Origin: Metridium senile
Taxonomy: Eukaryota > Cnidaria > Anthozoa > Actiniaria > Metridiidae
DNA length: 64,000 nucleotides
Direction: 5' to 3'
Assembly: GCA_949775045.1 (NCBI GenBank)
Contig: OX459101.1
Span: 20,217,316 to 20,281,315, forward strand
The notes under the pieces are model-generated. The model saw only the letters and a list, made by a program, of their open reading frames with translations, ran no database searches and was not told the origin of the DNA. This document shows, piece after piece, positions 11,576-22,535 of this stretch (the stretch's first letter is position 1; each line of letters starts with the position of its first letter). Made by a program: the position numbers and the translations under genes.

Positions 11576-11639
11576 ACAAGCTCTAGATGGGCAGGGTCGT
11601 GACGAGGGAATCGAAGTTTTTTCGTGATTGATCCCGATT

Positions 11640-12020
11640 TTTTACACAAAAAAGGGGGGGGGGAGAACTCCCTTATAAAAAGGGGTGGGGTCCTTGTCGG
11701 AAATTCTGAAAATGACCGGTATTTTGAGATGATGGGCGTGGCAGTGATGAAATTTCACCCCTAAGAGGGACCAATCAATCACATATCATTTTGTTTCGGT
11801 TTTTCGATTTTATTTGTATTTTGATACTCTGATCACAAAACGCCGTCTGCTCGTATGAGTTGATGACGACGTCGTTTGAAAAGAAGCATTGTAGTTGATC
11901 TTATACCCTAAAAGGGACCACAGAACTCAGCTGGTGGGCATTCTCGTCATTATCACACTAAGCGGGACCAAAACAGTGATTTTAAACCCTAAAAGGGACG
12001 ACGAGGACCCCCGCCACACC
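11640..12020. repeat. Foldback element with repeated ccctaaaagggac motif
   Basis: Ends ggggtccttgtcg / cgacgaggacccc are inverted. Inside, variants of accctaaaagggacc recur at about 11757, 11906, 11957 and 11986. Similar in plan to the element at 49383-49738. Confidence 0.5.
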
Positions 12021-12169
12021 ACCCTGGGTGTGCGTTCAACATCACTGATCACACGCGCAAGAAATTTAATAATACTACGAAATGATTATTCAAATGATCT
12101 TCCAAGCGGAGAACCGACAATTAATCAATTTGATAATGTAATTAATTAAGGGTGGTTGTGTTGATTATA

Positions 12170-12740
12170 AATAGAAACTAGCGAGTAAACTAGTATAGGC
12201 TGCGTCGGTATTTGATATAAACGATAGGTAATAGAATGAAATTTGTAACACCGTAAAAAATGTTAACTTAACTTTACTTAAATGGAAACTAGCGAGTAAA
12301 CTAGTATAGGCTGCGTCGGTGTTTGAAATAAACGATAGGTATGAGAATAAAATTTGTAACACCGTAAAAAAAGCTTTAGGCTTTAGCCCTTCGTTGGAGT
12401 AGAAAGGGAAGGTTTGGTTAGATAAGCCGTGCCGATTTCTGAATGTCAAAGCTATATTACGTCAATTGAATTGTTCATCCCAAACATGTCAAAACCCGAC
12501 CTTATAATTACATTCTTTCACGTCGTTCATTTCCTCCCTTCTAAGCGAGATAGCCAAAACAACGCGGTAATTATAATAATGAATATATCATTATATAATA
12601 TAATTCAATTTGAATAGATAAAAGGCTGCGCTGGTGTTTGATATAAACGATAGATAATATAATCATGAAATTTGTAACACCGTAAAAAACGTTAACTTAT
12701 AACTTAACTTAAATGTTATTCTGAGTTTTATCCCTTCGTC
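12170..12740. repeat. Repeat family C, two tandem units plus a partial unit
   Basis: Two units at 12174-12375 and a decayed one at 12622-12705; each retains gtttgatataaacgatag and gtaacaccgtaaaaa. Between them, 12380-12620 shows nothing I recognise. Confidence 0.8.
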
Positions 12741-12828
12741 GGAGTAAAAATTAAAAGGCGTAAAGATAAAATAAGAGCTAGATTCTAGTATTTGGCTGCG
12801 TAACAATGGTCCAACATGTAAACCATGT

Positions 12829-13486
12829 TTACATTGTGAACAGTTGACTATACAAGCACGTGTAAGTGAACAGCATAAAACTACGACAAAAACCCGTTTC
12901 AGAAGTAATTAGAAGGCTTTTCTGTAGCCCACCTGCTCCGTTAACTTCCTGAGCTCCAACAAGTAGTAATTTAGTCAATATTGAACATTAGAAAACATAA
13001 ATATGGCAACAAATGTAAACATTACAATTCATGTTCGAATTATGTTAGTTTACTTGGAGTTTAAATGAGCTCCATAACATATTTAAGCACATGAGCAACT
13101 AGACTTATAAATAATTAATTATACTTAATATACTTCGATAAATAGTCGTATGAATAACGTATAATGCATAAATAAGTCTTTAACTAATGCTTTCATACCT
13201 CGGTGACTTGGTTAGCGTCTTGTCCTAATGCAGACAAAATCAATTTCTTGTCGTCAAGAACTACGTCTCCTACACATTGGTACGGTTTGTAAATGACTGA
13301 TTGATAGCCACACTTTGTCATTTGGTGTTTTCTGCGAGCGTAGTTATCGTGAGCAACTTGTTTTCGTGTGGGCACCTCGCATGTATAAATTCTTGAGTTT
13401 CGAGCTGTGATTTTCATCCCTCGGTGCGGTGGTAATGGCAGTGGTTGAGGGCGAACGAAGGACCTAGGGTTGTCTGTCTGTGGCAT
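12829..13486 (-). CDS. Unrecognised small gene, divergent partner of the membrane-protein gene
   Basis: Exon 1 (13486-13199) starts at ATG 13486 and encodes 96 residues beginning MPQTDNPRSFVRPQPLPLPP, then a basic middle part and KCGYQSVIYKPYQCVGDVV; it ends at a good donor (accgag|gtatga) in phase 0. A possible terminal exon is 12948-12829 (acceptor gagctcag), 39 residues then TAA, also phase 0, which would give 135 residues; its composition is less convincing and its acceptor tract is weak. I do not recognise the family. There is no signal peptide or membrane segment in exon 1. The start is 231 bases from the oppositely oriented ATG at 13717, suggesting a shared promoter. Exon 1 is fairly secure, the rest is tentative. 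Confidence 0.45.
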
Positions 13487-13716
13487 GGCTAACAGTTCGA
13501 TATTCTATCAACTACATAAAGGAAACTTAACTACAAATATTCGTTCTTCGCAGCTCCATATTGAACACAATCAAAGTTATATTAATTCGTTGCTAAGGTG
13601 ACGCTTAATCCTTGCCCTCTAGGGAGTCAGGATATTGTTTACATATTGGGCTCGCTCGGGCTCGCTGTGGTATATTATAACACAGGAATCCCGCATAGTA
13701 TCCCGTTAAAAACAAA
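13487..13716. promoter_or_regulatory. Putative bidirectional promoter
   Basis: The 230 bases separate two start codons pointing outward and contain no repeat. No convincing TATA box is seen. The call rests on layout only. Confidence 0.4.
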
Positions 13717-15972
13717 ATGGCGGACGAAGTGGACAAAGTTTGGCAAACATTTCGCGATAAATTAAACAAATTATTGAAAGAATTAGCAGCCAAGAATGAA
13801 TCAAGTGGACCAGCTATAAGAGCTAGTGATATAGCCGAAGGAACTTTGTTGGGAGTAGCAGCTTTTCCATTAACAATCGGCTCTTTACAAACAGCGGTAT
13901 TTCGTCCTTTGAGGCTGACCAGCAATAAATATTTCATAGCTCCATTATTTGGCAGTCTTTCTGTCGCTATATCAGCATCCATATCGTCACTTGTCTTTGT
14001 ATATTACGTGGACTATTCAAAACATGCCACATCGAGAGTCTTTGAGAACTACAAAAGGAAACTAGACTCGTGTATTCCTTCGTTCAAGTACACTTTCCAA
14101 AAGTCTGATTTATTACTGTATAGTGCTTGTAGCATGGTTGTTTTTAAAGCGTTTGGCGGGCGTTTTAGATCGGTGTTACCTAGTAGTCTTATTCACCCAG
14201 GATCCTTTGCAAGAGTGTCTCTATCAGCAAATAGCCAATCATATGCCTCAGATGTTGCAAAGATGAAGTTGAACCAATTAGGTAAAGGTTTAGAAATTGA
14301 GAATAGAATGCGAGTCGAGTTGTGTGCAAAATATTAAACGTAGAGGTAGTGAGTGTGAGTGAGTCTCCCCAATTAGTAGGGTGCACTGCGTCCAGCTAGA
14401 AGATCAAGACGTTAAAAAAGTTATTATTATTATTATTATTACAACCCATAATAATTATACGATATTAATAATAATTAATAATAATTATACAAAATTATTA
14501 TTATCAGTTGATAAATGAGAAATATTTATCGTTCTAAAAAGAATTGTCGACTCTTAAAATAATCTTCGATCTAATAATAATTATACGTAACGGTCTTGTG
14601 GTTGGTGGATAAATCTGGGTTTGATTCTTGGGGCAGTTGGACCACTTCCCATTTAACAACAATTATACCATTTTGAAAATGCGTATAATAATCCAGTCTC
14701 AAATTTAACAGACATTCCCAGTTTGATAAACTTCAATATAAGTTTTTGGAGTTTTTTTAGTTGAAATTATGGAAAGCACTGATATAGTAATATAATAATT
14801 TTTTATTATTGTTAATTATTATTGTTAATAGATATTATAGATATTTTATATTTTGCATGTTGTTAAGCGCTTTAGAATTTAGATAAAAGTGCTCTAGAAA
14901 TTATTATTAATTATTATATATACAGCTATTTAAGGTTATTTTAAAAAAACTGAAAACACTAAACACTGCGCATTGAAAGACCGAATTTATGTCATGTAAT
15001 ATTGTTTAATGTAAGACAGATCGATAATAATTAGTTATTATATTCTTAGTGCATTCCATTCAAAACAATATACGAGCTAGTTATATATGGGGAGTAAATA
15101 TCGCTGTATATGTATATTTCAAATTAATGCCCTTAGGGATAGGGTTATGCCCTTTGGTCTTGGAATGCACTATCCAGTATTCAATGTTTTTTGAAATAGC
15201 TGTAACAGTTGTCATGACATTGTCTTTTCCAGGCAGGAAGTATGGGTGTCATTCATGTGGTAGGAAGCGATGGCGTTCATTTGTTGGTGACCACATTCCT
15301 CCAAACAAACTTGTTAAACCAAGACAAACACAGAGGTTTTACCCACAATGCAACAAGTGCTCCAGTTCTCAGGGTATACTTACTGTAATGCACTTTGATA
15401 ACTGTCCTTCTCACATCTGACACATAACTCAAAACTGTAACACATTAAGCCTGGTTCACACTAGTAACATAATCATAAGCAACATACACAGACTCAGTTG
15501 AGCTTTGCTCAATAGTCGCACTTGTCTTTTCTCATACCTAGTTGAGAAATGCTTCACCAAGTCTGCGTATGTTGCTAATGCTAAAAGCCTGGTTCACAAT
15601 AGCGACATAAGCATAAGCAACTTACACAGACTCATTAAGGCTTTGCTCATTAGCTGCATTGGTCTTTTCTCACACCTAGTCGAGAAATGCTCCACTTAGA
15701 CTGTGTATGTTGCTTATGCTTATGTTGCCCCACTGCGTTTCACTATTGTCCATATTCACAGTTTCAGCTTACAATACTGTTTTTCAATATTAATGTATAT
15801 ATATTTCTTAGGAGCTGCTCTATCTGGTAATGTGAATAAAAAGAAACTGATCATGACGCATGCAACGGCATTAAGACTTTATCATTTATGGCTTCCAGTG
15901 CCAATAGGGGTGATGTGGCTCAAGACAAGATATATCAAAGACAATAAAGACAATGACAACAATAGTGAATAG
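13717..15972 (+). CDS. Conserved-looking membrane protein with CxxC...DHxPP...CxxC module
   Basis: Exons 13717-14281, 15233-15373 and 15812-15972 (all phase 1 joints) give 288 residues. The start ATG has a good context (aaaatggcgg). After a charged N-terminus come hydrophobic segments at about residues 42-60 and 73-100 and a weaker one near 138-150. Exon 2 encodes a compact putative metal-binding module: CHSCG (Cys194, Cys197), GDHIPP (Asp208, His209) and FYPQCNKC (Cys228, Cys231). The four cysteines could hold zinc; the DHxPP core recalls treble-clef/HNH folds, which is inference. The C-terminus has one more hydrophobic stretch (LWLPVPIGVMWL) and a charged tail. I cannot name the family. Intron 1 holds an AT-rich region, intron 2 a pair of tandem MITE copies. 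AATAAA lies 23 bases after the stop. Confidence 0.7.
14600..14660 (+). repeat. tRNA-like SINE fragment
   Basis: Short stretch with a B-box-like gggtttgattcttgg preceded by cttgtggttggtgga. Too degraded to be a tRNA gene. It sits in intron 1 of the membrane-protein gene, otherwise AT-rich with taa/att runs. Confidence 0.35.
15448..15742. repeat. MITE family Q, two tandem copies
   Basis: Two direct copies of about 145 bases, each starting aagcctggttcaca and containing gagaaatgct and ttgct(a/t)atgct. Another fragment lies at 45690-45756. Located in intron 2 of the membrane-protein gene. Confidence 0.7.
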
Positions 15973-16200
15973 AGCGAAAACATGAGAACCATTGAATAAA
16001 AACAAAATAGTTACTTACTAATAGTTTTTATTTAGTGACTATTTAGTCAGTATCACTCAACCAGAAACATCAAATACAAAAGAAAGCAATACCTCATTAC
16101 AACTTTACTTGTCTTTTATAGTGACTAATAGTCACTAAATAAGAACTATTACACACTAACAATTTGATTTTGTTTCATGGTTCTAGTGTTTTTGCTCTAA
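15970..16200. repeat. Foldback MITE family D
   Basis: Terminal inverted repeats (agagcgaaaacatgagaacc and agagcaaaaacactagaacc read inward) and inner arms around tagtgactatt / aatagtcacta. The right end, caatttgattttgtttcatg onward, closely resembles the 51-bp minisatellite unit at 28.4 and 40.8 kb. Another copy of the inner part is at 25920-26075. Confidence 0.7.
15995..16000 (+). terminator. Polyadenylation signal of the membrane-protein gene
   Basis: AATAAA, 23 bases after the TAG stop codon; first such hexamer after the stop. Confidence 0.55.
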
Positions 16201-16871
16201 AGGAAGGCAAAGACAATATATAATGATGACCGTCAAGACTGTATTATTACTGCTGTTTTCAGCTTTCTGCAAACTCAGACAGTGCAATGGCTAGTTGGGA
16301 AATACATTTTTTTGCTGCTGTCAATCAAAAACATTAAAGAAGCCAAGTAATTAGCAGCAGCCAAAAACCTATTTCACAGCTAGCCGTTGGAATGTCTGAG
16401 TTCACAGAAGGCCGTAAACAGCAGTAAACAAAATGCAAAAGTGTATGGAATATGTGATGTATTATTGACGTTTTAAAACACAAGCATAAAAACCAGTTCG
16501 TCAATAACCACAATTTCTCTGGGGAAAGAAGGACCAAACAATAGCCTGAAGTTTATGACAGATAATTTATTGTATACACAATAATTCAACATTAAATCAC
16601 AGGCTTCCCAGACACATTAACAACTCTTTATTAATTATACATAAAAACATTTTATGAGCACCATCTCTGCATGTGTAAGGACAGACTGACAAAATTCCAT
16701 ACAAACAACAAAAGCCTCTAAAGTAAGCAATGGACAAGGCTAATAAAGAACACTTTAAGTTTCCATAAAAATGTAAGATGTAACAGCACTCTTTGACAGC
16801 GATGCAATAAAGAATATATTTTAGTATTATCTATATACCTTGTTGGATGTTAGCCAGTTTTCGCAGTTCAG

Positions 16872-17055
16872 TCCTCAGCCTCGATAGCGTGTAATATATT
16901 CTTTACAATTTGACTACTGCCTGCGGTAATCTAAGGAATGTACACATTATCAAACAATTGAAACACTTGAAAATTCCACGGGCTGTAGTCAAATTCTAAA
17001 GAATATATTACACGCTATCGAGGCGGAGATTGAACGATGACAACTGTGAAAAGGT
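16872..17055. repeat. Foldback MITE family K, uninterrupted copy
   Basis: Arms cctcgatagcgtgtaatata and its inverse, with tttgactac...gtagtcaaa inside, enclose a short centre. Interrupted or rearranged copies occur at 4325, 31535, 43080 and 56945. It lies about 235 bases beyond the CMC1 stop codon. Confidence 0.85.
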
Positions 17056-17289
17056 CTCTTTAGATTTATGCACTGCAATAAAATGTTACTACAAGTGTTA
17101 ATGTCCCAACATAAGTCTGTTGATTAGCGATCTGTTTCTCTTTACCTATACTTCAATGGTTTCCTTTGTTACAAATGCAGGCAACCAAGATATCATAGTT
17201 CTTCTCCTTCTGCTCTTTTCATTGTTCCTTCCATTTTTTCAATTTCTCCCACTTCAAACTCGACCATAAACACATCTGGTTCTCCCAAC

Positions 17290-19192
17290 CTAAAATGTCA
17301 CAGACTCTTTCTTTTTGTAGTTTTTTGTGTCTCCAGTTATAGAATAGTTTTTCTGGAAATCGTGTCTTTCTTGGAGATATCTTTGTTTAGCTTCCTCAAA
17401 TATTTGGTCATCTTTGTAGCTAAATAAATACAGAAAACCATGAAAACAAGTGATTGGTACACGTAGACATGTATGTAATAAATACATTATGAGCAGCCGA
17501 TCCGTATGCGATATACAACGGCGAGTTGGAGACAGAGAAATTGTCAAGATAAAGGTAAATCTGACCGAAAAAATTCATGTTGGAACTTATGGAAATCAGG
17601 ACTAAAATTCAATTTAATTATTCATGAATTTGGAGCAGTTATAGAATGCCCTAGTCTCCCTCGCAGCCGTTCTTAGTGTCGTCACGCAACATTCCCTCAC
17701 CACAATGTTTTTGAGCCAATCAGCGAACAGAAAATTGTAAACATGACGTTTACCCGATATCTAAAAGGTCAAAGCTGGAGGTGACTCATTGTCGATGGAG
17801 GAAATGTGAGAACCACCAAATAAAGTAATAGAAAGCGATTCCTGTTTATCGAATGTCAGATGCAAGAATCAATGCCACAAACAACTAGTCAAATTCAAGA
17901 AAGCCTCTAAAAGTATTTTAAGGATCAGTGAAGTAAACTCGACCTCTTCGATTATTTGGAAAGTCTATCTCTTCTGCTTCCCCGCTGTGTAATACCCAAG
18001 TGCGAAATTCCTCAAATGATCCGTCATAAATAGGAACGATAATACACTCGCTGTGATTGGTTAGAATTTATGGCGCAAACCGCTCTCGGTATATATGAGC
18101 GGAATGCTAATTGGCTAAACCGAGGGAAAGGAATGTTGTTCGAATCGAAGCAGCCGTTTGTGGGGAGAGAACGTTGCGTGATGACACTAAGAACGGCTGG
18201 GAAGGAGACTAAGAATGCCCTGTCAATTTTTGAAGTAAAGGAAAAAAGTAAAGTTCCACAGTCCCGTAGTGCTTGCAAGGCAAGATCCAATGGCAAAGTT
18301 TTGAGAACAGCAAAGTCGTATATTTGAGAGTTTTGAGAACGAAAAGGTTATATATATGTGAGTGCTACAGCAGTCCCGTAGTGCTTGCAAGGTCCTATGG
18401 GAGTTTAAGTATTGCGAGAGTTTAGAATTTCCTGTGGTATCTGACTGCGGACCACGGAGTGCAACCGTAGTGGAAGTCTAAAGAGTGACGGGGTATTCTA
18501 TACTCAAGATTGCTATGGCTTGTAGTATCACAATTATTCACAAATGTAAGAACATGACTCTGTAATCTAATTTTATTATATATACTAAGTTAAAATACAT
18601 TTTTCTCCCTTCAATAGAAGTAATCGTATTTTTTTTGATAAACATTGCATGTGCATGTACACTTACTATTTAGTGAGGCAGTCTTGCATGGCACGGTTCT
18701 CTTTCCTGCAAGTCCACACCATGGACACCGACCTGCCTTTGCAGCAGTTGGTAAACGCTGTAGAACGAAGCAAGTCAACATGAGCTAGCTTTAATAAACA
18801 GAAACTAGCGAGTAAACTAGTATAGGCTGCGTCGATGTTTGATATAAACGATAGGCTAAAAGAATGAAATTTGTAACACAGCCCTTCGTCGGAGGGCTAA
18901 AGCTCGAAACGTCAGTAAAGTTAAGTCAACATTTTTTACGGTGTTACAAATTTTATTTTATTCCAGGTTAGTAATGAGCTACAAATTATGTAGCTTATGC
19001 AATCACGACAATCAAAACTGCTACACAATAAAAATACCTACCGTCTAAATAATCCTTACACCTCTCTCTAGATATCTCTCTGACTATCTTAGGAATAAGC
19101 ACATTTCTTTCAACGTGTCGCAAACCTTCGCCATCGGCCCAAGGAGGTATTTCTTTCTCACTTTCAACACTTGACTTCGACTCGTCCGCCAT
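17290..19192 (-). CDS. CMC1: CMC1, cytochrome c oxidase assembly twin-CX9C protein
   Basis: Exons 19192-19042, 18757-18667 and 17419-17290 (phases 1 and 2) give 123 residues. The core LRHVERNVLIPKIVRE, then Cys45-x9-Cys55 and Cys67-x9-Cys77 (with an extra Cys56), and the C-terminal helix DDQIFEEAKQRYLQERHDF match CMC1 along its length. CMC1 is a mitochondrial intermembrane-space protein that binds the COX1 assembly module of complex IV; the twin CX9C pairs form two disulphides and allow import by the MIA40 pathway. The start is the ATG at 19192 in an ideal context (caagATGg); upstream in-frame sequence has no ATG. The N-terminus (about 20 residues before the core) is longer than I recall for the human protein. 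The gene is divergent from PAQR4, 323 bases apart. Intron 2 holds a foldback element and intron 1 a family C repeat. Confidence 0.93.
17470..17580. repeat. Foldback family O fragment
   Basis: Contains cgatccgtatgcgatataca, the same as repeats near 53340 and 60390. Located in CMC1 intron 2, close to the acceptor of exon 3. Confidence 0.5.
17640..18225. repeat. Foldback element family F in CMC1 intron 2
   Basis: Inverted ends: ctcgcagccgttcttagtgt near 17660 and acactaagaacggctgggaa near 18185, about 40 bases each, around 500 bases of unrelated sequence. I associate very similar ends with common cnidarian repeats. Confidence 0.65.
18798..18962. repeat. Repeat family C copy
   Basis: One unit joined to an inverted piece carrying gctaaagctcgaaacgtcag. 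It lies in CMC1 intron 1. Confidence 0.8.
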
Positions 19193-19515
19193 CTTGAATA
19201 TAACCCATCGTGCCTTGCGCACCGTCGATTGAAAATAAATTCAATATAAAATATATATCAATAAATATAGATTAAAATAGTTCAATTTCTCGTTAAAACT
19301 GTTTGGACATTTCTAATCCAAAACTTCGATATTTAGTTTTCTTTGTATTAAATTCTGAAAATAAATTATTTATTAATTCATGAGCCGGTGTTTCGGTAGG
19401 GGAGTCTGGCGCGAGATAGCACGGAACGCCTGGCGGTAATTGTCTGTTGTCTGTTGACGTTTTCTAGTGTCGAAAGTATATTCTTTTTCTTGGCCGACAG
19501 GTGCTTCTATGCAGG
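19193..19515. promoter_or_regulatory. Putative bidirectional promoter of CMC1 and PAQR4
   Basis: The 323 bases separate outward-facing start codons of two well-supported genes and contain no obvious repeat. Near the PAQR4 side, tttttcttggccgacag at about 19484-19500 could be a splice acceptor of a 5' UTR intron. Confidence 0.5.
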
Positions 19516-20767
19516 ATGGTGCTTAAACGAGTCATCAAACCATCTATGTACGCTGCAGACGAGATTGCAGAAATCAAAGAAAATACTTCAACGAACAGAC
19601 TTTTTCCGATTCATCTCTGCCCGTCATGGTTACAATTTAACAAATTTGTTCTGAGCGGATATCGCTGTAATTTATCAACTTCAGAATGTTTGATTAGCCT
19701 GACTTATCTGCATAATGAATCTGTGAATATCTACAGTCACGGTAAGTTCGCTTGCTACAGCATTTAAACGTTGTATTACAGAACACGAGAGAAGTGGTAA
19801 GACGCGAAGCGGAGTGCTTCTCAACACTTCTCGAGTGATACACATTCAATTTTGCGTTGTATTGATTCAAATTACATTTTGTCGGGTTCTGATTCTTCTT
19901 CTTATAGAATATAGCGTTTGTTTGTGAATTTAATACCACTTTTAATTCGCAGAGTGCTTCTCAACACTTCTCGAGTATTCTGTAAATTAAATCCATTTAA
20001 CACTGTTCTGATACAAATCCAATTTCGCGTCATATTGATTTATATTACATTTTGTCGGGTTATGATTATTGTTCTTATAGAAAATAGCGTTTGTTTGTGA
20101 GCTTAATTCTTAGCTCTAATTCGCTATTTGTTTAAGTGATTCTATTAAGTGATAAATTGATTTGTATTACTGCGTATTGAATCAAATTTGACATACGCGT
20201 ACAGTAAATTATATCGACACAATTTCTTGTGACCGAAAATACCATGGACATCTTCCAGGGTATTCCATAAGTGTTGAAATAATAATGCCTCTATGGTTAT
20301 TGTGATAATCAAATAGGCGGTATTTAAGAAGATAATAAAATGATTCCGATTATATTTAATTCAACGGACATCGCTATTGGCTAACTACAGACCACTAAAC
20401 CATGTAAACCATACCCGTGTCAATCTTTTCAGCTATGTACAGGTACTGCTGACCATATGACAGCAGGCTTATTATATATACATCTGAATTATGAATTAAT
20501 AAAACCAATAATGCTATAAAAAGATATCTTCCACAATAGATAGCTATAGCATTCAATAATGTTTAAAAAATTTGGAAGTGCTTAATTATTGAAACTGAAC
20601 TAAATTTTTGTGAAACTAAATAAATTTCTTTTAGATTCAGACGTCACACGTAAAGTTATTTTTTATTTAATAATATTATAATTATAATAATAATGTCACG
20701 TTCTTATAGCGCATTTACTAATCCACTTGCAAATGAAATATATAACTAAAAAAATATTATATTATTA

Positions 20768-20838
<71 letters not shown>

Positions 20839-22377
20839 TATTATATTATTATTATTATTATTATTATTAATATTATTATTATTATATATTATTATGTATG
20901 AGTGGCAATGGGTGGCCTAGCTGTTAAATCACTGGCATTAATTTCACCACTGTGACCTGGGTTTGATTCCCGGCTTGGGCGACAAGTGAATAGAGTTTGT
21001 TTGATGTTTTGTTTCTCTTTCATGCCACAATGGTTTTTCTGCGGTTTATCTGGTTTTCCTCCCTTTGTAAAAATAAACATGTGAGCAGATAAGTGTATAA
21101 AATATTTGAATGTAGTGGTAACGTGTGAGTGAACTCGGAAAAATTAGCAATCCGAACCTGGAACAATTTGCCAGGGGAGATTAGACGCATATCAATGCCA
21201 AAACTCTTTAAAGGAAAGTTAAAGGAACATTTTAAGTACTATTGTTAAATATGTGTATTTGATGTTAACTTATTGTAGCTTATTTTACATTGTAATATTG
21301 TTTGTAATTTCTTTTTTGTTATGCAGGTCTCCATTAAATCAGCCATGCTGAACTGGACTAACCTGTAGAAATATTATTAAATAAATAAACAAATAAATAA
21401 AAATCATCTGCTACCCTGAAAATCTGAGTATAAATAAAAATATATATTATATATATACACCTACTTGCAGTAAGGTTGTCATAGAAAATAGAACATTTGT
21501 CACATAGAAAATAGAACATTTGTGATTTAGTGCGAAAGGAATTATTTAAAAGACAAAAGAGAGAGTTCAGCTTGAGTGATCTTCTTTTGTCTTTTAATCA
21601 ATTCCTATCGTACTAAATCCTAATGTTCTATTTTCTTTAAAACAAATGTATATTTTTGTATGACAACCTTACTGCAAGTAGGTGTATATAATTTATTGTT
21701 TTTTTTTTTTTTCAGGAATCCCATTTTTATTCTTCACATTGTTTATACCTCTAACGGCGACAGAAGCATGTTTGCGGACGCCAGTCTGGTTCTCATTTCA
21801 TTATATTGCATGTTTTGCACCAATGTTTGCAAGCCTCGTTTACCACCTATTTATGTGCCATCACAGCGGTGCCCAGACCTACAGTCACCTGCTCTGTTTT
21901 GATATGTGTGGGATCTGGTTCGTCAACTCGTTTGGTGCTCTTTGCGGCCTTAGAGCTACACTATTCTGCTTTCCGATATGGAGTGTATTGGCTGTGATTG
22001 TGTATCTTATATTGGCCTTTGCGTCATTGTCATATATTATTAAAGCACCAACACCGAAAGAAAGACTTAAACCCTTCGCTGTCTTTGGGGTTCTACGATA
22101 TTCGTTCCTACTTGTGCGGCTTACTCTTCAGTACTTGGGCTACAGTTGTGGCACCCCTGATGCACTCATGTATTGCATACTTATGGATTGCTGTGCATTC
22201 CTTGGTGGTGTCATCAATATTGCTAGAATTCCCGAGAGGTGGTTTCCTGGACAATTTGACATCATCGGCAACAGCCATCAAATAATGCATGTATTAACAG
22301 CAACAAGTGTTTATTTGCTGCATCAAGCCTCAACAAAGGAGTTTGAATGGATGGATAACCATCAATGTGTTACATAG
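19516..22377 (+). CDS. PAQR4: PAQR4, seven-transmembrane PAQR family protein
   Basis: Exons 19516-19741 and 21716-22377 (phase 1) give 295 residues, slightly longer than vertebrate PAQR4. The match covers the length: LQFNKF-like WLQFNKFVLSGYR, YLHNESVNIYSHG near residues 64-76, LVYHLFMCHHSG with Ser115 and His119, FDMCG with Asp138, and PERWFPGQFDIIGNSHQIMH at 248-267 with His263 and His267. PAQR proteins bind zinc through the His, Asp and the HxxxH pair, and are linked to ceramide or lipid hydrolysis; the 'YHLFMCH' and 'GNSHQIMH' forms point to PAQR4 rather than adiponectin or progestin receptors. Hydrophobic helices are spaced as seven membrane segments. The start is the ATG at 19516, the first in frame. 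The intron is 1,974 bases and filled with repeats, including a foldback ending about 25 bases before the acceptor. No clear AATAAA was found near the stop. Confidence 0.93.
19780..19985. repeat. Diverged family I foldback in the PAQR4 intron
   Basis: Contains gaacacgagagaagtggtaa near the left and cttctcaacacttctcgagt twice. Copies are less complete than those at 3545 and 53885. Confidence 0.55.
20755..20895. repeat. TTA microsatellite
   Basis: About 140 bases of almost pure tta/att repeats in the PAQR4 intron, preceded by AT-rich sequence. Confidence 0.95.
20903..21000 (+). repeat. tRNA-derived SINE
   Basis: A-box-like ggtggcctagctgttaaatc and B-box gggtttgattcccgg spaced as in a tRNA gene. 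No clean cloverleaf, so a SINE head is preferred. In the PAQR4 intron. Confidence 0.55.
21130..21405 (+). mobile_element. LINE 3' end (CR1/L2-like)
   Basis: The plus strand encodes a reverse-transcriptase tail (RTWNNLPGEIRRISMPKLF), then a stop and a 3' UTR with ctgaactggactaacctgta, ending in an ataa/aaat tail. Intronic in PAQR4, same strand. Confidence 0.7.
21458..21690. repeat. Foldback element beside the PAQR4 acceptor
   Basis: Ends cacctacttgcagtaaggtt and its inverse, with inner arms gaaaatagaacatttgt and aaaagacaaaagagagagtt pairing to later sequence. The right end stops about 25 bases before the exon 2 acceptor at 21715. Confidence 0.8.
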
Positions 22378-22439
22378 TCTGGAATGATGATGTTCAATTA
22401 CAGTGCGAATCAAAAACTGTGGCCATCCAGAAATTGTGT

Positions 22440-22535
22440 ATCGTTAATTCAGCAACCTGAAACAACTCTCTGACTGCAAGACGTTTGACTGATTTGTAGA
22501 CAGATAAACTTATTTAGTTAGAGAGTCGTTTACTG
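22440..22535. repeat. Dispersed repeat family R in the PAQR4 3' flank
   Basis: The segment with gcaagacgtttgactgattt and agacagataaactt recurs inverted at about 45570-45660. Confidence 0.6.

Noticed and set aside
18995..19222. CMC1 start upstream at 19222
   Set aside because: That codon is GTG; the first in-frame ATG, with an ideal context, is at 19192.
20903..20990. tRNA gene in the PAQR4 intron
   Set aside because: B box is good, but the stems do not pair convincingly; a SINE head is more likely.
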